This document shows, in pieces, positions 47,147-58,170 of a stretch of DNA of 64,000 bases. The stretch's first letter is position 1. Each line of letters opens with the position of its first letter. The translations under genes and the position numbers were made by a program. The notes below the pieces were generated by a model that saw only the letters and a program-made list of their open reading frames with translations, searched no databases and had not been told where the DNA came from. This DNA is from Erythroxylum novogranatense (lineage: Eukaryota > Streptophyta > Magnoliopsida > Malpighiales > Erythroxylaceae), in the NCBI GenBank assembly GCA_029891385.1, contig CM057234.1, positions 25,282,350 to 25,346,349 of the forward strand, read 5' to 3'.

Positions 47147-48248
47147 AGACCTTTGTACTCCTGGACAAAGTTTATAAGAGTAAAAAAGATACAAGTGTAA
47201 AAGAAAATTCGTCCATGCTCAAAACAATAACAGGAACTTAGCGCAAATCACTTCCTCAAAATTCAATCAAAGTAAATTGAAAGAGTGCTAATAAAACAAA
47301 CTCTAAAAGAATTCAATTCAAGAGATTGGACAAAAGAGATGTCACTCAAGATAAGGTGTTTGCTCTCTCCTCACATATTGGGGATATTTCACTCTCAATC
47401 TACTTAACCCATTCTCTACCATAAGCTTGTAGCAATTCTATTTCTCCACTACAAAAACTATAATTTGAAGATCAAGAGGACTTTTCAGGGTTGTAATGTA
47501 CGGAGGGCTAAATGAATGGATGGAATGGAAGAAAGAAAAAGTATGAACACATGCACTACAATTATGAACTGGATGTCAAAAGATAAACTAATATTGACAC
47601 TTTTTTTTATATGTTATATATACTGCTTGAGTTGTTATTGCTCTTTCTTTTCTTTTCTTTTTATATCTTTTTTTTATAAACACTTCTCTGTCCCTTTTTG
47701 GAACACACTTTTTTTTAATAATAAAATTAAACTACGGACATCATGTAGGGGTGCATACATGCAAGTGCTCATAAATAAAAATGGCTCAAGGGGCTAGCAA
47801 GTGATAAGTGTTTGTGGGATAAGTGTTTGGGAAAAGGGTTGAAGAAAGAATGCCTCTATCACATCAACAAAATTCTAGTCCATAAAGCTTTAATTAAGAA
47901 TTGAAACAAGTTCTAGAGAGATATGAAATAAGCAGATGCACACAATATCGAAGGAAAAATTAGGCTCAAATATCCTTCCAACAGGGGTAATATCCTAACG
48001 AACAATCTCAAGTCTAAAAAACGTAAAGTGCTACTTTGTTAGCATGCCTTCATTCACTTGTATTGAAAACATCAAAAGTAAAATTAGCCAAGACCAACTA
48101 TCATTAAAAGAATGGAAGGTATTTTCATAAACTCAAGTACCACTTTGAAACTTATAAGGTCTTTGAAAAACAAAAGTGACAAGAGTAAATGTGGAAAAAA
48201 TTAGAATTGAGGAAAAAAGTTCTTACAAACCTTCTGTAAAAAGGGTGG

Positions 48249-48386
48249 GCGTTGCGACGTGCAGCATGCACGCCGCGATGTGTAGGTGTGAACCGCGCCT
48301 CGTCGCGGCATCGTGCAGCATGCACGCCGCGACGTGTTGGCGTGAACCGTGGCTCGCTGCGGCTTGTGAACTGTCTCCGCGGCGAG
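48249..48386. repeat. CG-rich cluster in E interior
   Basis: Units such as GTTGCGACGTGCAGCATGCA and ACGCCGCGACGTGTTGG, resembling the clusters in E's own LTRs and in other elements. CAGCATGCACGCCGCGA recurs within it, so it is itself tandem. Confidence 0.8.
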
Positions 48387-48512
48387 AAACAACAGAAAGG
48401 CAGAAAAAAATAATTTGGACCAAGTCTAAAATGTGTAACATCATGCAAGATTGGCTAACACACATATCAAAAATGTCAATATGGAGCAGAACAAAAATAA
48501 GAACATGGGAAC

Positions 48513-48527
48513 AACTCCCCCACACTT
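48513..48527 (-). promoter_or_regulatory. Second PPT-like tract in E
   Basis: The minus strand reads AAGTGTGGGGGAGTT, differing at only three positions from the terminal PPT at 47132-47146. It lies about 200 bp after the end of the integrase region and could be a secondary plus-strand primer site. Confidence 0.45.
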
Positions 48528-48724
48528 AAACAGCACATTGTCCTCAATGAAAATGAAGCAAAAACTTAAGCACAGACAAGGCATGAAGAGACAAAAGGTA
48601 ATGTTATTAGAAAGTGAAAGGAAAATAAAATAAGCTATCTATCGAAATGGCTCTCCTTCATACTGGTTAAGAAAAACAGTACATCCAAAACTCAAAAGTA
48701 AGAAACAAGTGAAGAAGAGAAAAA

Positions 48725-50496
48725 ACCTGATGTTTATGGTGGTTTCTGGTTCTTATGATAGAGCTTCAAAAGATGGCCATTCACCTTGAGTCGTGTTCCA
48801 GTTTCTTTATGTAAAAGCTCTACCATACCAAAGTTGCGCACCTTCGTGACTAGATACGGTCCATCCCAACGAGTATTGAAAGTCCCATGTTTGAAAGTGA
48901 CCGAGCCTTAAATAATAGGACTTTGTCCCCTTCCTTGAAGCTTTTCCTCTGAATGATCTTATCATGCATCAATTTTTCCTTTTCCTTGTAGAGTCGAGAG
49001 TGTTCATATGCCTCTAACCTCAACTCCTCTAGCTCTTGAAGTTGCAACTTCCTCTCCGTGCCGGAAGATTCTAAGTCCATATTGCATTGTTTAACTGCCC
49101 AATATGCTTTATGCTCCAGTTCCACAGGCAAATGACAAGCCTTTCCATAAATCAACCGATAAGGGGACATGCCTATTGAGGATTTATAAGCATTCCGATA
49201 TGCCCATAGTGCTTCCTCGAGGTGAAGGCTCCAATCCTTCTTTGATGGCTTCATAATTTTCTCCAAAATATGCTTCACCTCTCTGTTTGAAACTTCAGCT
49301 TGTCCATTGGTTTGTGGGTGGTATGCAGTGGAGACTTTGTGAGTGACCCCAAATTTGAAAAATAGGTTATCAATGACTCTATTACAAAAATGTGTTCCCC
49401 TATCACTAACCATAGCTTTTGGTATGCCAAATCGACAAAAAATGTTGGATTTAAGAAACTTAGACACGGCTTGGGCATCATCTTTTCTAGTAGGAATGAT
49501 CTCTATCCATTTGGACACATAATCAACAGCTAAAAGGATATACACAAAGCCAAAAGACGAAGGGAATGGGCCCATGAAATCAATTCCCCAAACATCAAAG
49601 ATCTGGCAAAATAGAAGAGGTTGCTGTGGCATTTCATGTCGCTTCCCTAATCCTCCAAATTGTTGACATTTATCACATGACCGAAAAAAGTTGAATGAAT
49701 CCTTAAAAAGTGTAGGCCAATAAAAACCAGAATCGAGAATTTTCCTAGATGTTCTCCTTGCACTGAAATGACCACCACAAACCATTGAATGACAAGCTGA
49801 AATTATATCATCACACTCTTCATGAGGCACACATTTTCGGATCACCTGGTCGCTGTACATTCTCCACAAATAAGGGACATCCCAAATGTAATGTCGAGCT
49901 TCACTCTTTAGCTTCTGAGCTTGCGCCTGAGACATAAAAGGAGGAGTGAGTCTAGACATTAGGTAATTGACAATATGTGCATACCAAGGTTCTTTAAAAA
50001 TTGAAGCACATAAAACCGAATCAGGAAATGAATCACAGGTAAATTCAGAAGGATCCACTCCCTGTGTGTCGTTCGGTAGCCTGCTCAAATGGTCGGCTAC
50101 ATGGTTTGCTGCTCCCGCTCGATCCTTTATCTCGATATCAAATTCTTGGAGTAGCAATGCCCACCGTATCAGTCTAGGCTTTGATTGTGGTTTCTTGATG
50201 AGATACCGAACAACTGCATGATCAGTAAAAATGGTAACATATGAGTTCAACAGATATTGCCTAAATTTTTCCAAAGCAAAAACTACTGCAAACAACTCTT
50301 TTTCAGTTGTTGTATAGTTGATTTGAGCTGGATCCAGTGTTTTCGAGGCATATGTGATAACTCTTGGTAATTTCTCCTCCCGTTGACCCAACATAGCCCC
50401 TACAGTACAATTAGATGCATCACATGAAAGCTCAAAAGGTAAGTTCCAATCAGGAGCAACTAAAATAGGTGGAGAAATGAGTTTTGATCTCAGCAT
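48725..50496 (-). CDS. E RNase H and integrase (548-codon open frame plus shifted C-terminus)
   Basis: The longest intact coding stretch in the window. RNase H occupies about residues 20-140, with Asp26 (SCDAS), Glu67 (TEKEL), Asp92 (FTDHA) and Asp135 (VADHLS). The integrase zinc site is H236, H243, C274, C277. The catalytic triad is Asp306 (WGIDFMGP), Asp365 (VSDRGTHF) and Glu401, with 35 residues between the second Asp and the Glu, the retroviral D,D-35-E spacing. Near 48.88 kb a frameshift ends the frame; the integrase tail ([31 protein letters not shown]) continues in another frame to about 48.73 kb. RT upstream is separately frameshifted, so the polyprotein as a whole is broken. Confidence 0.85.
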
Positions 50497-50526
50497 GTTG
50501 AAGGCATTCTTGCAGAATCATCAAAT

Positions 50527-51975
50527 TCAAATTTTCATCTTTTGTAAAAGCTTGGAGAGAGGTAACGCAATATTGCTGAAATCCTTTATGAAGCACCTGT
50601 AAAATCCTGCATGACCCAAAAATGATCGTATGTCATGAATACAAGCAGGGTAAGGCAAAGAAGATATAACCTCAATCTTAGCTTTATCTACTTCAATCCC
50701 CTTGCTAGAAATTAAATGACCGAGCACGATTCCCTCACTGACCATGAAATGACATTTCTCAAAGTTCAAAATCAAATTCTTTTCAATGCATCTTTGTAAA
50801 ACTTTTGCAAGACTGAATAAGCAAGCATCAAAAGAATCACCATAGACTGTGAAATCATCCATAAACACTTCCATACATTCCTCTAAAAATTAACAGAAAA
50901 CAGCCATCACGCAACGCTAGAAAGTTCCTAGGGCATTACATAAACCAAAAGGCATCCTTTGATATGCAAAGGTGCCAAAAGGGCATGTAAAAGTGGTTTT
51001 GTCTTGGTCCTCCGGTGCAATGGGTACTTGAAAGTACCCAGAGAAACCATCCAAAAAATAATAATGTGATTTGCCCATGAAGCCTTTCAAGCATTTGATC
51101 AATAAAGGGAGAGGGAAATGGTCTTTTCTTGTGGCGTCATTTAATCGTCTATAATCTATACACACACGCCACGAATTCTGCACTCTGGTAGGAATAAGCT
51201 CATCCCTATCATTTTTTACCACCGTTATCCCACTCCTTTTTGACACTACATGTATTGGACTAACTCACTCACTATCAGAAATGGGATATATTATCCCTGC
51301 ACTCAACAACTTCGTTATTTGTTTCTTCATAACATCTAAGATAAGTGGGTTTAGTCTTCTTTGAGGTTGCCTCGCCGATTTTGACCCTTCATTCAATAAG
51401 ATCCCGTGTGTGCAAATAGCTGGGGAAATGCCAGGTATATCTGCTAAAGTCCACCCTATAGCTCTCTTGTGTTCCCTCAAAACATTCATGAGTCTCTCTT
51501 CCTCAGTGTGGGACAAGGTACTAGCAATTATTACAGGTAATCGCTCATTAGACTCAAGAAAGGCATACTTTAAGGTAGTAGGTAGGGGTTTGAGCTCAAG
51601 CATAGGAAGTTGCATAACAGAAGGAATCAATTTATGAAGTTCAAGAGAAAAGAGATCACTCCCTCTTTCTTCTGGCGTGAAGTCTGTCTCTTGGTAAGCG
51701 GTCGTGGCTAATCCTTCCTGCTTCCCTGAAACATGGACAGAAAACCTTTTTCCAAGATCAAGTGAATGTAATCCAGCATCCAAAGAATCTTTTTGTAACT
51801 TATATTTTTGGCAAGCATTATCCACAGCTAAATTAATCATATTCACACCCAAAAGCGAATAATCCTCATGCGGATGTTTCATTGCCTCGTACATGTTGAA
51901 GCTTACCTGTTGATCGCCTACCTCCATGGTGATCTTACCTTCCTTCATGCTGATCATGGTGCTTGCTGTCTGCAA
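50527..51975 (-). pseudogene. E reverse transcriptase
   Basis: Three blocks in different frames: 51975-51265 (N-terminal region ending in the Athila-type AIGWTLADIPGISPAICTH and MKKQITKLLSAGIIYPISDS), 51246-50917 (VCIDYRRLNDATRKDHFPLP, FLDGFSGYFQVPIAPED, CPFGTFAYQRMPFGL), and 50874-50527 (MEVFMDDFTVYGDSF with catalytic FMDD, then GHLISSKGIEVDKAKIEVI). In the second block the first catalytic Asp is present in LDGFSGY. The two frameshifts at about 51.25 and 50.9 kb, plus another at 50.5 kb, disable it. Confidence 0.85.
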
Positions 51976-52170
51976 AAAGGGTCACCCGAGAATCAAAGAA
52001 GTATCCTGCACAACTTCAGAAGACATATCAAGTACATAAAAATCAGCAGGAAATACTAAACCCTTTACCTGGACCAAGATGTCCTCAATTATACCCACTG
52101 GATGCCTAAATGATCTATCAGCTAGCTGTAGGACAACAGATGTGGGTTTCAAACTTTTCACTCCTAAGGA

Positions 52171-52863
52171 CTAATAGACAGATTTGGGCATCACATTAAT
52201 CACTGCCCCCAGATCTAACAACGCTCTTCCTATAGTTAATTTCCCTAAGATGCAAGAAATGGTGAAAGATACAGGGTCTTGACATTTCACAGGTATTTGC
52301 GGTTTGAACAGGGCTGACACATTAGAGCTCACTTGGACGCTCTCATTTGGCCTAAACTTTCTCTTGTTAGTGCACAAGTCCTTCAGATATTTAGCATAGG
52401 CCGGAACTCTCTTCACTAAATCAAGTAAGGGAACATTTACCTCTACTTTTCCAAACAAATCAATGATTTCTTTTTCATGTTTGATCTCATTCATACGCTT
52501 GCTCATCAAATATGAATTTGGAAAAGGAAGGTCTTGAAGACTTACCTCCTTACCTTTGCCGGCTTGCTTGCTTGATTCTCCATGTTCAGGTTGATCCTTG
52601 GAACTCTCTGAAGTAGCTCCTTTATTTTTCGACACAGACTTCTTTTCTTTCAATAGTGCTTCTTCCCTCACACTTTCAGATTTCTTGATCTTTTCCTTGG
52701 GTGGAGGCACTTCTTCACTCTCAATCTCCTCATCACATGCCTCTTCATCTTCTTGAGGATTAAACCTCACTTGTTTCCCACTCCGGAGGGCAATTGCATT
52801 GAGACTCTTCGGATTCATCACGATGTTGAAGGAATAGTTCCTTTGCTTTTGCTTGATTCTCAC
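52171..52863 (-). pseudogene. E protease region
   Basis: A 230-codon frame beginning in a charged linker and reaching the Athila-type conserved segment FGKVEVNVPLLDLVKRVPAY (residues about 140-160) and LKDLCTNKRKF. It ends in the retropepsin active site RALLDLGAVINVMPKSVY, with Asp-Leu-Gly in place of DTG/DSG as is usual for Athila. A TAG directly after the active site (52.17 kb) interrupts the domain; the rest lies between 52.17 and 51.98 kb in other frames. Confidence 0.8.
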
Positions 52864-53406
52864 TCATGTTGTTGGACAAGCGGTGACATATAATTATGTT
52901 CTCTGCCTTGGTTTCCCATTGTTCCATTCTTTTCTCCAAAGCATTGAACCTAGCAGTAGTCTTTGAGGAATCCTGTTGAATAAGAGAAGCAATGGCATTA
53001 AACTGGTTAGCGTTAGAATCCCTCTCTTCCTTCATCAGAGTCATCATGCTGTGAAGCAATTGGTTGGTGTCTTCCTTTGGTGGGACCATTAGGGCTTGTT
53101 GTTGATTGGGGAACTGGTTAATGGAAGTACCAGCTCCTCCCCCTTGTGGAAATCTATTTTGAGCCCAGCTTTCTTCATTCCTCCAACTGAATCTTGGATT
53201 AGACTTCCATCCCTCATTGTATGTGTTGGAGTAGGGATCCCACTTCTGATTTGTTCTCCTTGGATACACTGCTGACACCTCTTCATATCTTCCAGGGCAT
53301 ACACTTGATATGTGCATCACCGACCCACAAGTGTCACAACTGGGTGCAGTAAGGTCCATTGAAGATGATGGGCGATGCGCATTCAAGTTCTTTAACTCCG
53401 CAGTGA
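52760..53406 (-). pseudogene. E gag C-terminal part with zinc knuckle
   Basis: A 208-codon frame (53386-52760) has a CX2CX4HX4C knuckle (C17, C20, H25, C30), the Trp/Asn-rich WDPYSNTYNEGWKSNPRFSW segment, and a coiled-coil-like stretch (residues about 110-160). Athila gag commonly shows the same NPNFSW-type region. It is the continuation of gag at 57184-58170, cut by F at 53411/57179, and overlaps the protease frame at its end. Confidence 0.8.
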
Positions 53407-54166
53407 TACAATGTTGGACCCCGAATCTTTTGGTAAGCTAAGGCTATTAAATGAGAATTTTGATGATTATTCATGAGTAAAGAAATTAGGAATTTACGAA
53501 ATTGACAAGAAATAGAAAATATGGTTTAGATACAAGGTGGATTGCATGAGAAATATTAGAAGTGAAAAGCTAGAAAATGTAAGTTCATTGAGCATGTTGT
53601 GGTGTTTCAGCCATAAGTTGATCTCTAGTTATCCAAATGAGATGATTCTTAATTTGGATTAAATTAGAGACATAAGGCTACCAGTTGTATGAAGACATTG
53701 AGTTCTAATTTGATTGTTAAGAAGGTCAATTTTAGGATGGAAATCATGTGCAGGAAAATGTTTTAATATAAGAATAGTATGAAATGTTGGTGAATAACTC
53801 TTAGGATATGAAACTAAATTGAATAATTATGGGTGTCTTTATGAAATTAAGACAATGAAGAACAATTGTCTAAAAGGAAGTTTTGTCAAATTCCTTCAAT
53901 TTCATGATTAAAAAATGTCTTGATCTTTGGAGAAAATTAAGTATGAATTAAATGAATTTTAATATCTTACTAAGGTATTTTATGAAATTAATTAGCATGT
54001 TAATGGGATTTAATTAACATGTTAATTTGACTAAGATCATATGACATAAATTAAGTGTATTAAGGTGGTAGATAGCATTGAGGGCAAAATGGGAAGACAA
54101 CTTAAGTCATTTGAGTTGCAAGGCCATTCATTAAGGGCATTATGGGCAAAAGACATGTGGGCTTGG

Positions 54167-54174
54167 TATATAAG
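54167..54174 (+). promoter_or_regulatory. TATA box of solo LTR F
   Basis: GGTATATAAGGAATG, followed by a long GA-rich leader (54190-54320) and a splice-donor-like site. Confidence 0.6.
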
Positions 54175-54351
54175 GAATGAGAGTCACGAAAATTAGAGGA
54201 AAAAAGAAGAGAAAATAGAGAAGAGAGGGAGAGATGTTGTGGAGGAGAAGAAGAAAACGAAGAGGGAGAGAAAGAAGAGAAGAAGAGAAGGAAATCCAAG
54301 AGAAAAGGGAAGGAATTTCGTGGAACAAGGAGAAGAATCAAGCTTTCTAAG

Positions 54352-55474
54352 GTAAGTTCTCCCATTTTTCATCTTCTTTGTTGAGAAATGGTTAGGGTTT
54401 GTTCATGGAGAAGTTCTAGAGAGAGAAAGTTAAAAGGAAGAAGAAGATGGTGAAATCCTAAGCTAGATTTGAAGTTTTCTAACCCACATGAACCATGGAT
54501 GGGTTAGATTAGAGCTTGATTAAGGTTTATGGAATTTATGTGATAATTAGGAAAATTTGGGGGTTTTTCAAATTTAATAGAAATTTATGGAATTTTTGTT
54601 TGTGTTTAGGCTATTAAGGACCTTTCCAAGGGCAAGAAGAAGGAAGCCATTGATTTTGGATTTCCAAGAACAAGCAAGGATTCTAAATGTGGGTATTATG
54701 TTTATAGTTGAATAATGGGCCATTGATATATTTTCAAAATCAAGAAGATAAATGATTTCAAATTAATTATTTTTAAATGCTTTGAGAAATTTTTACAATT
54801 GATGCATTTATTGTTAGAATGCTTGAGAACATCTATGTGAATTTGGTTGAACAAATGATGAAATGATGGATGCTTGTGTTTAGATGAATTGATAAATAAT
54901 GATGAATTTGCATATGGAATGTTACATGCTCATGAAAGGATTCATGAAAATTTGCATGATTTATGAAAAACAAGAAATCCCAAGAGTTTTGCCATTTGGG
55001 GCAATCATTTTTCAAGAGCATAATTACATGTTATGTGGGTTCGGCATAGTCCCTCATGTGGAGTCAGTGCACTGGTCTCATTCTTAAAGCCCTCTCCCGG
55101 CTGCCCGCAAGTAGCACGGAGTTCCTTTTAGGACTCCCTTATGTGTACGACTACACAAGGCCATTTTATGGAATTGTGTCGTCATCATGTGTATTGGACT
55201 TGCCAAACCATTATGATGCGTTAGATGTTATGTATTATGTGATTGAATTGTGACAAGTTTACTGCATTCATGGTTTTATGCACATATAAAAAAATGCACG
55301 AATGGTGATTTTAAGCATATGACAAGAATCTTGAAAGAAATATGTGTTTTATTACTCAAAAAGGAAGTTTTCATGATAAAGAACTTTTCAACAGTTTTTG
55401 CTTATTATTTTAGCTAATAAGCATATTACCTACTGAGCTTCCAAGCTCACCCCACTCTTTTCCCCCATCTCTAG
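54352..55474 (+). other. Probable LTR intron in F
   Basis: Donor TAAG|GTAAGTTCT at 54352, acceptor CCCCCATCTCTAG|G at 55474. The stem-loop GAGCT-TCCA-AGCTC at 55435-55448 is followed by ACCCC and ends 26 nt before the AG. Confidence 0.5.
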
Positions 55475-56231
55475 GTTTTTTTGTAAGAAATCAAGTGGAA
55501 GTGGATCAAGGCACCAATTGCATGTTTTGGTTGTGTTTGGAAAAATGAATGTAAATAAGGCTTTAGTTATATGTTAAGAATTATTGGAATGTGTATGTTA
55601 TGTAATTTGGATATTGATATAGATGTTGTAAATTGGCTTGGAAATGCCAATAAAATTGTAAAAACTTTTGATGCATGATGTTAATGCAATATGGATTGGT
55701 ATATGAATATGAATTTTGTATTGTGTATGATGAGGTGGGTTGAAATTAGATGCAAATGAATAAGGTTATCCTTTTGAGTTAAGGAATGACATATTGTTAT
55801 ATATGTAAATGAATGGTTATGATGAACGTTGTTGAATGTAAGAAATCTTATGAATTGGGGTTAATGTGAAGAGTAAAAATGAAATGAAGTTGAAATATGA
55901 CTCATCATGGATGAGCTTAGATTGAAATTAAGTAGAATGGAAGAAGTAAATCAATTGAATTAAGGGATTTGAATATGAGCTGCCTTTGCTTGGAATTGAA
56001 ATGTTATGGTAAAGAGGGATTGAGAATTGATATGAATGTGTAGTTTTGATGAAGCAATTGAGAGAAGATTTGAGAAATTGATGAAATAAGATTGATGGTT
56101 GAGTTACTAGGAAGTGATTTTGCATGATAAGAAATGAAAATTATAAAGTGTATGGGTATATATGGTGTTAGGATGAAGTTTGAAGCATTGGAGATGCTTG
56201 AAAGAAGGTTTGAGACACATTGCCCCGTATA

Positions 56232-56412
56232 TGTCCGTTAAACGGGCATACAAGTCCATTTAACGGACCTTCTCTAATAGTTTTGGACACTTTGGGCAGT
56301 GTGTGTCCGTTAAACGGACATGGATGTCCGTTTAACAGACTGTCTCGGGTGAAAATGGACAGTTTGGCCAGTCCATGTCCGTTAAACGGACATGAATGTT
56401 CGTTTAACGGAC
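56232..56412. repeat. Three 72-bp modules with 37-bp double palindromes (F)
   Basis: Units begin at 56232, 56304 and 56376, exactly 72 bp apart. Each holds GTCCGTTAAACGGAC and, a few bases on, its reverse complement GTCCGTTTAACGGAC, so each half is itself an inverted repeat and the two halves pair with each other. The 35-bp spacers also share text (TTTTGGACA(C/G)TTTGG). The array lies downstream of the probable acceptor. Confidence 0.9.
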
Positions 56413-57183
56413 AGCCTCGGGTCAACTTTAGTAATTTGCATTTTTTATCAGTTTTAAGGCCGAATCTTGTTTTAAAACCTCTAATACGAGTTGTAGATCT
56501 CGATGTTATCTTTCCAATGGCACAAGAACAAAGGCATTTAGATATTTGTAAAAAAAGTTATCGTAATCGCGCCAAAGTATGTTCAAATTGATTTTGGGGA
56601 ATGAACATGGTATACTCTTTTGATCATAACTCCCTCATTAGACCTCCAATTGAGGTGGTTCTTAAGGAAATGGTTTTCTAAGACATGTAGCTACCTCTCC
56701 ATAAAATTTTGTAGCATTTGGAGATGATTTGAGGAAATTTGTATTAGCGCAAGTAAGAGGTCGGTTAGGAGAGCATGATTAGGGTTTGTGCATGTTTTAG
56801 TATTTTGATGATATCTTGAGCTATAAAGCTCCAATTGAAGTGATTCTTGCTTTAAAACGAACAAGAGATATATAGCTATGATTTCTACAAGGAAGTCTAA
56901 AAGAATTGAAGATGTTAAGTCTTCCAAATTCTGTGCACAAATAGGAGAAATGAGGTTAAGCATAGTGACTGTTTTGTTTGGGCACACCATGGAAGATATT
57001 GTAGGTGAATTTTGGATTGTTATAAGCATGAAGATAAATTGATGATGTCTAAATGAATTAAGAATGAAAAAAAAATTTAACCCTCCAAGGTTATGTTCAC
57101 ACTCCCGTTTCATGATCCAGAATAAGCAAGGCTTCATAAGTGAGCAAGAGAGTTGGGTTCCGGTAACGGGATCCAACATATAA

Positions 57184-58170
57184 GATAATTGTGACGTTAT
57201 CCTATTCTCCAGTGAATCTACCTTTCTTTCCAGACTCTCCATTCTTTTGGCTTGAGCTGTTAAAGCTCCCAATTCATGTACTCCTCTGGAATCTCTCACA
57301 CTGTACTGTTGATGATTCAAGGCCATCTTCTTGATCAAGTCCCATGCTTCCAATGCTGTAAGATCAATCAAAGAACCTCCAGATGCAGTATCCAACATAC
57401 CTTTCTCCTGACTCTTCAACCCATCATAGAAATATTGCACCAATTGCTCATCAGGAATTTGGTGATGGGGGCGTCTAGATAATAAGTCTTGGAAGCGGTT
57501 CCAGTAGTCATACAGTGATTCATCATACTCTTGGCGAGCTGAATAAATTTCCTTCCTCATTGATGATGTCCTGGAGGATGGAAAATATTTCTCCAAAAAG
57601 GCCTTCCTCAAATTGGTCCCCCTATGATAAACATTGGCCACATGCCTCGGAAGACTCATGTATCACTCTCGTGCCTTTCCTTCCAAGGACAGATGAAACA
57701 CTTTCCATAAAACTTGGTCCAATGTTGCTCCTACTGGCTTCATACTCTGACAAATCATCGTCAAAGACTGTAGGTGCATGTACGGATCTTCTCCTGCCAA
57801 GCCATTAAATTTAGGAAGGGAATTAATCAACAAACCTTTAACTTCAAAATTAACATCAAAATTAGGGCAAGCAGCAGTAAATGGATCATAATGCACATCA
57901 AAAGTTGTTGCTTCCCTAATAGTCCTACGTCTCTGATTCTCATTGTTTTCTCCTACTCTCTCATGCTCACCATTTCCTCCATTAGTTCCATTTCTAGGTT
58001 GGTGTGCAGGAAATTCAGGATTTGGGAAAAGGTTGGGATTTTCAGCCATATTTTCTCTTTCTTGTTCAATTAATCTACTTCTCTCTAGTTCTTTCCTCTC
58101 TTTCCTAAGTCTCCGCAAGTGTCTCTCAATTTCAGGTTGGAATTGAACAAGTCTACCTCTCCTGGGCCAT
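57184..58170 (-). pseudogene. E gag N-terminal part
   Basis: The probable ATG is at 58170 but meets TAG within a few codons; the frame recovers at 58118-57663 (NPNLFPNPEFPAHQPRNG; FDVHYDPFTAACPNFDVNFE; FNGLAGEDPYMHLQSL) and, after another break, at 57659. That block has LRKAFLEKYFPSSRTSSMRK, YWNRFQDLLSRRPHHQIPD and LIKKMALNHQQYSVRD, the Athila gag core. About 160 codons in, the frame crosses into F and continues as meaningless antisense LTR to 56691. Confidence 0.8.

Larger units (their letters stand above)
47147..48720 (-). other. E 3' non-coding region
   Basis: About 1.6 kb between integrase and the PPT with no domain recognised; Athila elements often carry an env-like ORF here, and I see none. 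It contains T-rich runs near 47.6-47.7 kb, a CG-rich cluster (48249-48386), and a second PPT-like tract (48513-48527). Confidence 0.6.
53412..57178 (+). mobile_element. Element F: solo LTR of a Tekay-like element
   Basis: Starts TGTTGGACCCCGAATC and ends GGGATCCAACA, with TACAA (53407-53411) and TATAA (57179-57183) as a 5-bp duplication with one C-to-T change. No PBS, PPT or coding domain lies within its 3767 bp, so it is a single LTR left by LTR-LTR recombination. It shares with N, A and B the terminal sequence, the TATA-leader-donor plan, the inverse of the GCGGGCAGCCGG box (about 55088-55110) and the stem-loop. It interrupts gag of E. Confidence 0.85.

Noticed and set aside
47516..47797. 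A 93-codon frame with a hydrophobic Cys/Phe-rich middle, as the env-like ORF of E
   Set aside because: It runs on the strand opposite to E, across low-complexity T-rich sequence; the hydrophobic segment is a consequence of poly-T.
48152..48529. Overlapping frames of 60-117 codons on both strands through the CG-rich cluster at 48.2-48.5 kb
   Set aside because: They arise because CG-rich repeats contain few stop codons. The Arg/Ala/Cys-rich peptides are frame shadows of the palindromes; the same applies at 22.3-22.6, 31.5, 45.5, 46.7 and 59.6-59.9 kb.
54102..54365. Ser/Leu/Phe-rich minus-strand frames at 54.1-54.4 kb
   Set aside because: They are the complement of the GA-rich leader of solo LTR F; low-complexity shadow.
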